A program made the position numbers and the translations under genes. From assembly GCA_020852835.1 (NCBI GenBank), contig JADZAC010000045.1, positions 1 to 64,000 of the forward strand: a DNA stretch of 64,000 bases, written 5' to 3'. The DNA is from Flavobacteriales bacterium (lineage in GTDB: Bacteria > Bacteroidota > Bacteroidia > Flavobacteriales_F > PHOS-HE28). Below, one piece after another: positions 44,193 to 54,593 of this stretch (the stretch's first letter is position 1; each line of letters begins with the position of its first letter). The notes under the pieces are model-generated. The model did not search any database and was not told the origin of the DNA. It worked only from the letters and a program-made list of their open reading frames with translations.

Positions 44193-47100
44193 CTACCTCA
44201 CAATGCTCAACCGTTGCAGGGTGCGTTCACCATGGGCGGTGATCGCCACCAGGTAAACGCCCGTGGCCAGCTCGCCGGGCAGTTGCAGCACCGTGCTGAA
44301 ACGCGCGCCTTCAGTGCTGAATTCCCGGGTGTACACACGCTTGCCGAAGAGGTCCTGCACATCCACGGTGATCTGTTGTCCGGCTTCGGCCAGGCCGGTG
44401 ATGTCCAGGTTCACCGCACCGTCACGCACCGGGTTGGGCCACAGGGTGGCCGCCGGCATGGCCTGCACCAAACGACCGCCCAGCACGGGGTTGTTGTTGA
44501 TGGTGATGGTGCAGCTGCTGGGGCAGAAGCCGGAGTACACGCCGTTCACGTTCACGTTGATCTCCACGTTGTAGGTATAGCCGTCCAACAGGGGCGGTGC
44601 CACGAGGTTCGTCCATTTCAGTTGCAGGATGTAGGTGCTGCGCGTAAAGGTCTGGTCGTAGCCTTCATCCAAGTTGAAGATGCGGAACTGGTACTCATCG
44701 GCGCCCACCACCGGGGTGGCGTAGATGTAGCTGGTGTTGGCGTTGAAGACGCGTTCCTCGTTGCAGCTGTGGCCGTAAGCGGGCGTGGGGATCAGGCCGG
44801 AACAGGTGACCGTTTCGGCAATGCCCAGGCCCATTTCGCAACCACTGCCCCAGTGGGCGCTGGCCACCGGCCCGGCCACGTTGCTGCGCACGCGCACGAA
44901 GTACTTCACGCCGGGCACGGGCGGGTTGGCCGTTAGCTCATCGAAACGCATGTAGTTGCGGCTGGTAGTGAAGCGCCGCACAAAACCTGCATCGGGGTCG
45001 CTGAGCTCGAACTGGTACTGGTTGGCCCCGGCCACCTTGTTGCAGTACACCTTGTTGAGCATGGCGTTGTTGAAGATGCCGCACTCGTTGGCGGCGATGT
45101 TGGCAGGGCCTTCGGGCAGGCAGAAGCTGTGGTGGCTGCCGTAGCCCGGGCTTGCAGCGGGCAACGAGGGCGAACTGTAGCCGGTGGCGAAATCATCGGC
45201 CAGCAGCACCTTGCCGTCCAAGGTGCGCAGTTCCCAGTTGCCCACGCCGCTCAGGCCATCGCCGAAACTGTCGTACAGGTGGAAGCTGTAGCAGGCCACC
45301 TCAGGGGTACTGCCCAGGCAAACGGTTTCGGTCACCAAGGTGTTGTTCTGTCCCGTGTAGGGCCCGCCCGTGGCAATGGACACGTTGCTGCCATCGAGCA
45401 CTTCCCAGGTCAACTGGTCCGCGTTGCCGTCGGTGTTGATGGCCACTACGAAGCTGTTGCCGCCGCAGGGCAGGGTGGTCGCCGCCATGGTGTTGGAGTT
45501 GCCGGAAACGCAAGCGCCGCTTTCCGTGCGCACCCGGTAGTAGTACGTGGTGCTGGTGTTCAGGCCCGCAACGGGTTGCGAGGTGCCGGCCACGGCCAGG
45601 TCGTTGTAGCCGGGCAGCAGGTCGGGCACCAAGTTGTCAAAGGTGTGTGCGCCCAAGTGGGTCACATCATCCTGGTCAAATACCGCCCACTCGGTGTCCA
45701 GTGTGGGGAAGCCGGCAACCGGAACGGCGGCCACGCCAGCCGTTACCGTGGCATTGCGCACCAAGGTTTGGTCGGCAGTGGACCGGCCTCCGGTGCCGGT
45801 CCAGCTGGAGCCGGGGTCTTCACCGATCTTGCCGATGATGTCCGCAAAGGTTGAAGTGCCGGTGTTGTACAGTGCGAAAGCGTCATCTCCGTTGAAGTTC
45901 ACGGCGCTGCTGGTGATCACCGCACCGCCGTATGCCGAGGCGGAGGCGTTGGCGTACACCACTGTAGCGCCATCGGCCAGGGTGCCGCTCAAGGATTCAG
46001 TGGTGGTGGGGGAAGAGGCCCCGTTGGAGAAGAGCTGGAGCTCATACTGCGAGAGGTCGACCGCGGCGCCGGTGCCGTTATAGACCTCTACGTACTTGTT
46101 GCTGCCGCCGCCCTCCACGTATTCAGAGAAGAACAGGTCCGTGGCGGCCACGGTGTTGCCAAAGGTGGGCGAGGTGCTCACGTCCAGGCGGTACCCGATG
46201 GCGCCGCTCACGGCATCCCAGGTGGCGGTGAAGCTGTCCTGGCCGATGGTTCCGGGCGCGGTGGCCACGGGTGCACCGATGGCATCGGTTTCAAAACTGC
46301 TCTCCGCGCCGTAAGCGGTGCCGCCGTTGTTGGTGGCGTAGGCCACGTAGTAGTACACGGTGCATGGGGCAAGGCCGGTGATCACGCTGGAATATGCACC
46401 ACCGCTTTCGTTGGTGCTGGGCACCTGGGTGCCGGTGCCGGGCGTGAAGTTCTCCGTGGTGCTGTACTCGATGCCGTAGCCGGTCACGGCGGAGCAACCG
46501 GCATCATCGATGGTGCCGCCCAGTTCAGCCTGGTCGCTGCCGCCGGCCAGCACGCCGCCAGTGGTGACCGTTGGCGCCGTATTGATGCCGCTGCCGGAAG
46601 CCGCCACCAGTATGCCCGGTGCGCCGCCGCCGCCCACGGGAATGTCCCCGTTGTACGATTGTTCGATCACCGGGGTCAACTTCACCCAGATCGTCTGGGA
46701 GAAGCTGCCGCCGGGTTGGGAGATGCTTTGCGCGGAGCTGTATGTGCCGAACTCGGTGTCTGAGAAGCTGAAGCCGTCCAAGGGGCCCACGGTCACATCA
46801 TCGGCGGTGAGGTTGAAGCCGTCCAAGGTGAAGGAGAGGGGCCCGCCTTCCGCCCCCAGGCAAACGGCGCCATGATCGCCCAATGCCCCCGCTACCAATG
46901 CCGGCGTGATGCCCGCCAAGGTGGTGACATCCGTTACGTTGCTGTTGTTGCCCGTGCTGCAGCCGCCGCTGGAGCGTACGCGGTAGTGGTAGGTGGTCAG
47001 CGGGTCCAAGCCGGTGATCATCGCGCTGGTGGCCACGCCGGCATCGAAGTTCTCAAAGTCGGGCACATACACGGGCGTGCCGCCCAGCACGATGTTGTCC

Positions 47101-48953
47101 AGGTACACGCACCGTGTTGCGGAAGGGCTGCTGAAGTTGGTGTACGCGCCGAAGTAGCTGGTGCTGGAGTAGGTGTTGTCCGTCAAGGTGCCGGCACTGG
47201 TGGTAGGGGTGGCCGCATAGGTGAAACCGGTGGCGGTGAACAATTCGAAGACGCCGGAGCCGGAACGTGTAACACGCGCATCGATGCCATTGGTCAACGC
47301 GTTACCGGTGAAGTTGGGGCTGGCCGGAAAGCTGCCCACCATCGTTTTGGTGGTGCCGTCGCTTCGCCACAATTCCACGGGGTCCACAGCGCCGTTCACG
47401 CCCACTTTCAGGTAGTAGCCGTTGAAGGATTCCGAGATGTCGGAGACGATGTTGGACGCCATGAGCACCACACCGAAATAGTTGCCACCTGAAGGATCGA
47501 AGCCGGGTGATGCCAGGCTGAACTTCCATTCCGCCGTTTCGGAGGAAGGCATCAACAAGGCGGTGTTGGCCGAGCTGGCGTTCGATCCCAGGTAGGAGCC
47601 GTCCGTAACGGCCGACCCGCCGGGAACGGTCGAATTGGTCAGCACCGCGTAGTTGCTTGTTTGGCCCCCCCACGTGGGGCTCCCGGTGAAGTCGCCGTCA
47701 TTGAAGTCATCCTCGTTGGTGGGAGAGGCGGTGTACACGTCCAAGTAATGGTTCGTGGCACCGTTCACCGCGTTCCAGTTCGCGGTAAAGCCGTCGCTGG
47801 CAACGGCCGTTCCTGCGGTGGTCACCGGGTCTGCGGGAGCTTCGTTGTCCTGCACTTCCAGCGCATAGCCATCATTGGCGCCGATGTGGGCCGTGCCTTG
47901 GCCGCCGGTTATGTTCTGGATCTGGAAGCTCAATGGCGCATTACCATCGCAGTCGCCATTGTCGGTCACGGTGATCGTCACCGTTTCATCCGAGGCGCTG
48001 CCCGCCGGAAAGGTCACGGTTTGCGTGGTATAGTTGTTGATGCGTGCGGCGTTCCCGCTGAGCAGCACCACGTCCACGGTAGTGGCGTTCAGGGCATCGG
48101 GGTCGGTGATGGACAAGATGAGGCTGGTACTGCCTCCGTTCTCGGCCATGCTGCCGGAGGTGGTTGCGAATTGCACGGAGGTGTTAGGCCCGCCCGCGCC
48201 AAAGCCGGTTACGCTGATGTCGTCCAGGGCGAACTCGTCGCGGCTGCCGCTGCCACCAACATCATCACCGTTCCAGCGCAGGTAGATATAGGCGTTGTTC
48301 GCCACGTTCAAGCCGCTGATCGTGCTGGCGCGGTTGACCACCACGTAACCCAAACCGTCACTGGCCGCAGGACTGGTAAAATTCAATGCGGGCACGGTGG
48401 TGTAGGATGCATCATCCGTGCTCCATGAGAAGTTGAAGCTGTTGGACCGGGCTTGGCTGTTGTTGTTCCACAGTTCATAGGCCACGTCCAAGCTGGTGAT
48501 CGCGGCACCCGTGGTGTTCTGTAGGCGCAGCGTTACTGTTCCCGGGGTCCAATCATCGCTTCCGGGCTTGATGCCGAACGAGCTGCTGCCGATGTTGGGT
48601 GCCGTGAAGGCATAGAAGCCGCCCGTGCTGGTGCCCCCGGCCGCGCTGTTTGTTCCTCGGGCATTGTCGCCGCTGGTACGAGCACCTCCGAAGGCGAGCG
48701 CACCATCGCTCATGCCGGTGGTGGCCCACGCATTGGAGTTCAACTGGCCCGCGGTGGGCGCGGCCTGGAAACCGGCACCGGTGTAGGCCCCGTTGTTCAC
48801 CCCGGCCACCGTGGCATCAAAGGTGATGGTGTAAGGCGTGTTGAGCGCGGCCACGTTCAACTGCGCCTGTGCCGCATGCGGCAGCAGGGCGCACAGCGCA
48901 AGGCCGGCAATGGCCGGCCGCCAAGCGCAAAGCGGGATCAGGGGTCTTCTCAT
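44193..48953 (-). CDS. Giant T9SS cargo with Calx-beta, nested Fn3 and lamin-tail domains
   Basis: 1586 aa; the ATG at 48953 gives a signal peptide ending HAAQAQ. Order: N-terminal jelly-roll-like domain (about 31-250), Calx-beta-like domain (255-370), Fn3 (about 373-679) interrupted by a jelly-roll or LamG-like domain (about 416-631), a domain of about 680-790, a second Fn3-like domain (795-890), and a third Fn3 (896-1162) interrupted by a lamin-tail domain (937-1106). Then come a beta domain with CYSFHLYDSFGDG, two domains around CGIFNNAMLNKVYCN, and a type A sorting domain (ATLWPNPV, VQDLFGKRVYTREF, GVYLVAI). It should be secreted by T9SS and attached to the surface. Function unknown; the domains suggest adhesion. 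Confidence 0.85.
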   Translation of the reverse strand: MRRPLIPLCAWRPAIAGLALCALLPHAAQAQLNVAALNTPYTITFDATVAGVNNGAYTGAGFQAAPTAGQLNSNAWATTGMSDGALAFGGARTSGDNARGTNSAAGGTSTGGFYAFTAPNIGSSSFGIKPGSDDWTPGTVTLRLQNTTGAAITSLDVAYELWNNNSQARSNSFNFSWSTDDASYTTVPALNFTSPAASDGLGYVVVNRASTISGLNVANNAYIYLRWNGDDVGGSGSRDEFALDDISVTGFGAGGPNTSVQFATTSGSMAENGGSTSLILSITDPDALNATTVDVVLLSGNAARINNYTTQTVTFPAGSASDETVTITVTDNGDCDGNAPLSFQIQNITGGQGTAHIGANDGYALEVQDNEAPADPVTTAGTAVASDGFTANWNAVNGATNHYLDVYTASPTNEDDFNDGDFTGSPTWGGQTSNYAVLTNSTVPGGSAVTDGSYLGSNASSANTALLMPSSETAEWKFSLASPGFDPSGGNYFGVVLMASNIVSDISESFNGYYLKVGVNGAVDPVELWRSDGTTKTMVGSFPASPNFTGNALTNGIDARVTRSGSGVFELFTATGFTYAATPTTSAGTLTDNTYSSTSYFGAYTNFSSPSATRCVYLDNIVLGGTPVYVPDFENFDAGVATSAMITGLDPLTTYHYRVRSSGGCSTGNNSNVTDVTTLAGITPALVAGALGDHGAVCLGAEGGPLSFTLDGFNLTADDVTVGPLDGFSFSDTEFGTYSSAQSISQPGGSFSQTIWVKLTPVIEQSYNGDIPVGGGGAPGILVAASGSGINTAPTVTTGGVLAGGSDQAELGGTIDDAGCSAVTGYGIEYSTTENFTPGTGTQVPSTNESGGAYSSVITGLAPCTVYYYVAYATNNGGTAYGAESSFETDAIGAPVATAPGTIGQDSFTATWDAVSGAIGYRLDVSTSPTFGNTVAATDLFFSEYVEGGGSNKYVEVYNGTGAAVDLSQYELQLFSNGASSPTTTESLSGTLADGATVVYANASASAYGGAVITSSAVNFNGDDAFALYNTGTSTFADIIGKIGEDPGSSWTGTGGRSTADQTLVRNATVTAGVAAVPVAGFPTLDTEWAVFDQDDVTHLGAHTFDNLVPDLLPGYNDLAVAGTSQPVAGLNTSTTYYYRVRTESGACVSGNSNTMAATTLPCGGNSFVVAINTDGNADQLTWEVLDGSNVSIATGGPYTGQNNTLVTETVCLGSTPEVACYSFHLYDSFGDGLSGVGNWELRTLDGKVLLADDFATGYSSPSLPAASPGYGSHHSFCLPEGPANIAANECGIFNNAMLNKVYCNKVAGANQYQFELSDPDAGFVRRFTTSRNYMRFDELTANPPVPGVKYFVRVRSNVAGPVASAHWGSGCEMGLGIAETVTCSGLIPTPAYGHSCNEERVFNANTSYIYATPVVGADEYQFRIFNLDEGYDQTFTRSTYILQLKWTNLVAPPLLDGYTYNVEINVNVNGVYSGFCPSSCTITINNNPVLGGRLVQAMPAATLWPNPVRDGAVNLDITGLAEAGQQITVDVQDLFGKRVYTREFSTEGARFSTVLQLPGELATGVYLVAITAHGERTLQRLSIVR

Positions 48954-49040
48954 CGATAGGGTGTTTAGGTGGGAAAGGTTTTTCGTTCGGGAGGGGTGGC
49001 CAGGTGCGCGATAAAAGGAAGCGCATTTTTCAGGGCCGAA

Positions 49041-49048
49041 CGAAAGTA
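49041..49048 (-). promoter_or_regulatory. Possible -7 element TACTTTCG before the 1586-aa T9SS gene
   Basis: Seven of eight matches on the minus strand, 87 bases before the ATG at 48953. Weaker candidate than the others because of its distance. Confidence 0.3.
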
Positions 49049-49203
49049 TCGGAAATGGTGCGTCCGCAGCAAGCTGCAAGGCCTCCGGTCAAAAAAATGA
49101 TCGGATGGTAATGGGGCGGCCAAGAACATGGCCAAATGTTAGGACAGGGGCAAGGCCATGGCAATGATCGACTTTCCGCGCGGCATGCCGATGGCATGGC
49201 GCC

Positions 49204-49263
49204 ACGGCCCGCCCGGTGGTGCCGGGAGGGCATTCATGGCGTCGATCGGCACGGGCGGGCCGT
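49204..49263. repeat. 12-bp perfect inverted repeat with inner hairpin
   Basis: ACGGCCCGCCCG at 49204-49215 pairs with CGGGCGGGCCGT at 49252-49263. A smaller CCCGG/CCGGG hairpin lies inside. It is downstream of the transhydrogenase operon and could end its transcription, but there is no T run. Confidence 0.55.
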
Positions 49264-49318
49264 ACGGCCGTTCGTACAGGAGTTGCCGCAGTGCGCGGCA
49301 GCAGGCGGTTTTGGCCGG

Positions 49319-49714
49319 CTACGCCAGCACGTGGGAGTTGTCCACCTTTTCCAAGTGGATGATCTCCTCGCCCTTGGGCAGCAACCAAGTGATGTCGGTG
49401 CCTTGGCGATAGCCGATAAGGGCCGAGCCCATCACGGTGAACACCGAGAGCTTGTTGGCTTTCAGGTCGGCGTCCTTGGGCAGCACCAGTTGCAGGTTCT
49501 CCTTGCGGATGGAAGGGGAGCGGAAGGTGACCACGCTGCCCACGCGCACCACGTCGGCGGGCAAGGCGCTTTCCTCGCGCACATCGGCTTGTTTGAGTTC
49601 CTCGCCCAGTTTGTTCAGGCTCGTTTGCGTAGTGAGGTCGGGCGGGCTGAAGCCGGCGATCCAGGAAAGGATCAGTTCTTTCTCCTTGGCGGAAATGATC
49701 AGCTTGGGGTTCAT
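49319..49714 (-). CDS. Rnk/GreA-GreB C-terminal domain protein
   Basis: 131 aa. The C-terminal half (about 55-131) is the FKBP-like GreA/GreB fold: VRVGSVVTFRSPSIRKENLQ, LVLPKDADLKANKLSVF, MGSALIGYRQGTDITWLLPKGE. The N-terminal 50 residues form a shorter helical region, not the full GreA coiled coil, as in Rnk-type regulators that bind RNA polymerase. It may modulate transcription or nucleotide metabolism. It is the last gene of the GDH-transhydrogenase operon, 2 bases after pntB; the frame continues upstream inside pntB, but this ATG begins the recognisable part. Confidence 0.85.
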   Translation of the reverse strand: MNPKLIISAKEKELILSWIAGFSPPDLTTQTSLNKLGEELKQADVREESALPADVVRVGSVVTFRSPSIRKENLQLVLPKDADLKANKLSVFTVMGSALIGYRQGTDITWLLPKGEEIIHLEKVDNSHVLA

Positions 49715-49716
49715 GG

Positions 49717-51092
<1,376 letters not shown>

Positions 51093-51093
<1 letters not shown>

Positions 51094-51419
51094 CAGCCTT
51101 TGGTTTCTTTGGCAGGCTTGCGCTTCACCACGAACATGGAGAGCATGCGGTGGGTGACAAAAAAGCCGCCTGCCAGGTTGATGGTGCCCAGCACCACGGC
51201 CACGGAGGCTGCGGCAATGGTCCAGATGTCGGTGATCGGGGTGACCAGCAGTTGGGTGATGCCCCCGAAGAGGATGATACCGCTGATGGCATTGGAGCCC
51301 GACATCAACGGTGTATGCAGCACGGCCGGTATGTTCTTGATCACCTCGAAGCCCACCAGCAGGCTCAAGGCCAGTACGAACAGGCCATCAATGGGGGTAA
51401 TGGAATAGCTCATGTCCAT
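51093..51419 (-). CDS. pntAB: NAD(P) transhydrogenase subunit alpha part 2
   Basis: 108 aa with three to four hydrophobic helices (FVLALSLLVGFEVI, GIILFGGITQLL, SVAVVLGTINLAGGFFVTHRML). This is the membrane portion that is fused to the dI domain in E. coli PntA but encoded separately in many Bacteroidota and alpha-proteobacteria. It sits between the dI and beta subunit genes, 12 bases after pntAA, and its stop overlaps the pntB start by one base. Confidence 0.93.
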
Positions 51420-51431
51420 GGCGTGGGGGCG

Positions 51432-52553
51432 TTATTGGGCGGCGCCTTGCAAGGCAAGGATACGCTCATTCACCGGTCGCCCATCACGCACCACCGCCGT
51501 GGCGCCGAGGATGGGGTCGCTGTCCTGTTGTTCCTGGTGCTCCATCAGGTACTGGATGAAGGAAACGTAGTTGTTGGACAGCAGAAAGGAAGTGCTGTGG
51601 GCACAGCTGGATTCGATGTGCGAAGGACCGAGGATGGTGACTTCGTTGCGCATCACCGTTTGGTCGGCCTCGGTAAGGGCGCAGTTGCCGCCGGTGGCCG
51701 CGGCGATGTCCACGATCACGGCCCCGGGCTTCATGCCGTTCACCATGTCCTCGGTGATCAGCAAGGGTGCGCGTTTGCCGGGGATGCGTGCGGTGGTGAT
51801 CACCACGTCGGCGGCAGCGGCTTCTTCATGGATGCGTTGGCGCACGCGCTGGAGGAATTCTTCCGATTGTTGGGTGGCGTAGCCGCCGGCGCTGCGGTCG
51901 TCCACCGACCCCTCGATCTCAATGAACGTGGCGCCCAAGCTTTCCACTTCCTCGCGGGAGGCTTTGCGCACGTCGTAGGCTTTTACCACGGCCCCGAGCC
52001 GTCGGGCCGTGGCAATGGCTTGCAGGCCGGCCACGCCGGCGCCCATCACCAGGAACTTGGCCGGGCGCAGGGTGCCTCCCGCACTGGTGATCATCGGTAC
52101 GGTGGCCAAGGAGCGCTCGGCCGCAAGCAATACGGCTTGGTAGCCCGAGATGGAACCCACGGATGAAAGCACGTCCATGGACTGCGCCAGCGTGCTCCGC
52201 GGAATGAGGTCCAGGCTGTGCACGCCCACGCCGGCCCGTTGGTAGTGGGCCACCAAATGGGGCTCCCACAGGAAATTGAAGATGCCGATGAAGGTCTTGC
52301 CGTCGATGTGCCTGTTGCGCAGATCGCGGTAGCCGTAGCTCAGCACCAGGTCCGAGCCGGCCAGCAAGGCTTCTTCGCTGTCCACCAATTGGGCACCGGC
52401 GTCTTCGTATGCTTTGTTGGTGTATCCGGCGGCCCGTCCGGCATCGCGTTGCACCAGCAGCACGGCCTTCCCCTTCAGGCGTTCCACGCCTGAAGGGGTT
52501 AGCACCGTCAATTTCCGCTCGTCGGATTCCTTGAAGACGCCGATACGTACCAT
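51432..52553 (-). CDS. pntAA: NAD(P) transhydrogenase subunit alpha part 1 (NAD-binding dI domain)
   Basis: 373 aa soluble subunit of the split alpha subunit. N-terminal domain (IGVFKESDERKLTVLTP), then a Rossmann fold with VMGAGVAGLQAIATARRLGA (about 170-189), KAYDVRKASREEVESLGATF, the mobile loop, and PGAVIVDIAAATGGNCALTEAD. Related to alanine dehydrogenase, but the RQDRR loop of alanine dehydrogenases is absent and transhydrogenase neighbours are present. It binds NAD(H) at the cytoplasmic face. The gap to the upstream GDH gene is 3 bases. Confidence 0.94.
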   Translation of the reverse strand: MVRIGVFKESDERKLTVLTPSGVERLKGKAVLLVQRDAGRAAGYTNKAYEDAGAQLVDSEEALLAGSDLVLSYGYRDLRNRHIDGKTFIGIFNFLWEPHLVAHYQRAGVGVHSLDLIPRSTLAQSMDVLSSVGSISGYQAVLLAAERSLATVPMITSAGGTLRPAKFLVMGAGVAGLQAIATARRLGAVVKAYDVRKASREEVESLGATFIEIEGSVDDRSAGGYATQQSEEFLQRVRQRIHEEAAAADVVITTARIPGKRAPLLITEDMVNGMKPGAVIVDIAAATGGNCALTEADQTVMRNEVTILGPSHIESSCAHSTSFLLSNNYVSFIQYLMEHQEQQDSDPILGATAVVRDGRPVNERILALQGAAQ

Positions 52554-52556
52554 GGG

Positions 52557-53846
52557 CTAGGGGAAAATGCCGCGCTCCATGTAGGTGGTTTCCAAGCGGC
52601 GCAGGGCCACGATGTACGCACTCATGCGCCAATCCACCTTGAACTCGTTGGCCGTGGAGACCACTTGTTCAAAAGCGGTCTCGATCTTGTCGTGGAGCAT
52701 CACCAGCACCTCGTCGATCTTCCAGATCTCGCTGCGTTTGTTCTGGAGCCACTCGTAGTAGCTGCCGATCACGCCGCCGGAGTTGCAGAGGATGTCGGGG
52801 ATGATGTCCACGCCGTTCTTGCGCAGAATGGCTTCCCCGCCAATGTTGGTAGGACCGTTGGCCCCTTCGGCCACCACTTTTGCGGTGATGCCGCCGGCGT
52901 TTTCCTCGGTGATCTGGTTGCCCAGGGCAGCCGGTACCACGATGTCGCACTTCAGCGACCAGAAGGCCTTGGGGTCCATCTCCTGGGCCCCGGCGAAGCC
53001 GTTGATGTTGCGGCCGTTGGCATCGCTGTGCGCCAACAGGGCCTCGGGATCGATGCCCTTTTCATTGTACAGGGTGGCCGAAGCGTCCTGCACGGCGATC
53101 AGCGTGGCGCCCTCCTTGAGCAGGAAGTGGGCCGTCCAGTAGCCTACGTTGCCGAAGCCTTGCACAATGAAGCGCATGCCTTTGAGGGGCTGCTTCTTCA
53201 GGGCGGACCAGGATTTGAGCGTGGATACCACGCCGAAGCCGGTGGCGCGGTCGCGCCCGGCCAGGCCGCCGGCGCCCATGGGCTTGCCTGTAACCACGTG
53301 CAGGTTGGCGAAGCGCGTGGAGGGCGACTTGGTGCTGGAGAACGTGTCGGCGATCCAAGCCATGATCTGGGCGTTGGTGTTCACGTCCGGGGCCGGGATG
53401 TCCAGGTCGGGTCCGATGTTGTCGCCCAGGGCATAGGTGAAGCGGCGCGTGATGCGCTCCAGTTCATTCTTGGAATACTCCTTGGGGTTGAGCTGGATGC
53501 CGCCCTTGGCGCCGCCGTAGGGCAGGCCTGCCAATGCGGTCTTCCAGGTCATCCAAATGGCCAAAGCGCGTGCCGCGTCGATGTCCACCGTGGCATGGTA
53601 GCGCAGGCCGCCTTTGTAAGGCCCGAGCGCGTTGTTGTGCTGTACGCGGTAGCCGGTGAAGACCTCGATCTTCCCGTTGTCCAGGCGTACCGGGAAGTGG
53701 ACCACGATCTCCGTGTTGGTCTTGCTGAGGATCTTGCGCACGCCGGGATCCAGGTTCATAATGTCGGCAGCGTGCTCGAACTGCTTCATGACCACATCAT
53801 ACATGCCTTCCTTGCGGACGGGTTTATCTTCGGTTGTAGTTGCCAT
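52557..53846 (-). CDS. Glutamate dehydrogenase (Glu/Leu/Phe/Val family)
   Basis: 429 aa, the size of GudB/RocG-like hexameric enzymes. It deaminates glutamate to 2-oxoglutarate. Residues: YRVQHNNALGPYKGGLRYH (about 67-85), catalytic region MTWKTALAGLPYGGAKGGI (about 98-116), PAPDVNT, nucleotide fold VQGFGNVGYWTAHFL (about 226-240), and DGDIVVPAAL-type CDIVVPAALGNQITEENA. First of five tightly packed genes: transhydrogenase subunits follow, so NADH from glutamate could be converted to NADPH or the reverse. NAD or NADP preference is not clear from the sequence. Confidence 0.92.
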   Translation of the reverse strand: MATTTEDKPVRKEGMYDVVMKQFEHAADIMNLDPGVRKILSKTNTEIVVHFPVRLDNGKIEVFTGYRVQHNNALGPYKGGLRYHATVDIDAARALAIWMTWKTALAGLPYGGAKGGIQLNPKEYSKNELERITRRFTYALGDNIGPDLDIPAPDVNTNAQIMAWIADTFSSTKSPSTRFANLHVVTGKPMGAGGLAGRDRATGFGVVSTLKSWSALKKQPLKGMRFIVQGFGNVGYWTAHFLLKEGATLIAVQDASATLYNEKGIDPEALLAHSDANGRNINGFAGAQEMDPKAFWSLKCDIVVPAALGNQITEENAGGITAKVVAEGANGPTNIGGEAILRKNGVDIIPDILCNSGGVIGSYYEWLQNKRSEIWKIDEVLVMLHDKIETAFEQVVSTANEFKVDWRMSAYIVALRRLETTYMERGIFP

Positions 53847-54320
53847 TTGGTTTGTTGTGGAAAACGGTTGCTCTGAGGAGCGTGTGTGAAAATGGCAGGA
53901 AGGCGAGATGCTCCCTGCCGGTCAGGTTGTTCGGGTTGTTCAGGAGGTTGGCGGCGTTGGTACGCTTGGTTGTGCTGGCAGGTTGCCCGCCACGGTGCCG
54001 ATCACTGATCGGCGCTGGCTTCCGTGGGGTCGACCGCTGTTGATCATCCTAGGTACAGGACTTCTCGATTTCCGCTCGTTCCGGTGGCAAATGTATGCTT
54101 CTTGGATCCATCCGCAAGGATCCTCCGCAGGGCCGCGGCCACCGGTCTCTTCCGGTGATCCCCGGCGGCGGCCGCTGGTGCAATTACCCTGCAGGACCGG
54201 TACCGGAGCGTGGTTGCCAGGCTGGAGCAATGTGCGATACCTTCGGCCGCCCGCCTGTTGGATGCACCTTCCGGCTTGGTACAAGCCGAAGGGTGATCAA
54301 AGCGGGGTTAACATTGTCTG
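53847..54320. other. Intergenic region upstream of the GDH operon
   Basis: A 474-base gap between divergent genes. It holds a perfect TACATTTG on the minus strand that would give GDH a leader of about 235 bases. A 137-codon plus-strand frame at 53908-54321 lacks family features and is treated as chance. No tRNA was recognised. Confidence 0.55.
54088..54095 (-). promoter_or_regulatory. -7 element TACATTTG, candidate GDH operon promoter
   Basis: A perfect TAnnTTTG on the minus strand about 240 bases from the GDH ATG, unusually far compared with other genes in this window. Confidence 0.45.
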
Positions 54321-54593
54321 ATGGAAAAGAGCTTGCAACGTGTGAACCAGGGTTTGGCCACCCGGTGGAAGGTGAAGGCAGCCAGCCCGGCAGTGCCTTT
54401 GCGCGGGATCGCCAATTTCCACGTGGATACCGAACATGAAAGCGGCGTGCGCATGGCCGCGATGAAGCTGGATGCGGACGTGAGCCGGTCGCGGATCTAT
54501 ACCGGCCATGGCGACCAGCCCAACAACAAAGGCGGCTCGCGCTTCGGCACGGCCTCACAAATGGAGGTGGGCGTGAATGTAAAAGGCCGGTAG
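54321..54593 (+). CDS. Small basic protein of unknown function
   Basis: 90 aa. No signal peptide or membrane helix. Basic (RWKVKAAS, KGGSRFG), with an Asp/His/Glu patch (HVDTEHESG) and a C-terminus VNVKGR. The stop codon lies inside the left arm of the terminator stem, so the gene ends where its RNA structure begins; this supports a real, compact transcription unit. Nothing in the sequence indicates function. The call rests on codon pattern, terminator placement and absence of an alternative frame. Confidence 0.5.
   Translation: MEKSLQRVNQGLATRWKVKAASPAVPLRGIANFHVDTEHESGVRMAAMKLDADVSRSRIYTGHGDQPNNKGGSRFGTASQMEVGVNVKGR

Larger units (their letters stand above)
48954..49318. other. Intergenic region before the 1586-aa T9SS gene
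   Basis: A 365-base gap with the inverted repeat at 49204-49263 and a possible promoter at 49041. No credible ORF or RNA gene seen. Confidence 0.55.

Noticed and set aside
53908-54321. 137-codon plus-strand frame upstream of the 90-aa gene
   Set aside because: Pro/Arg/Trp-rich low-information sequence, no start context, overlaps a competing opposite frame.
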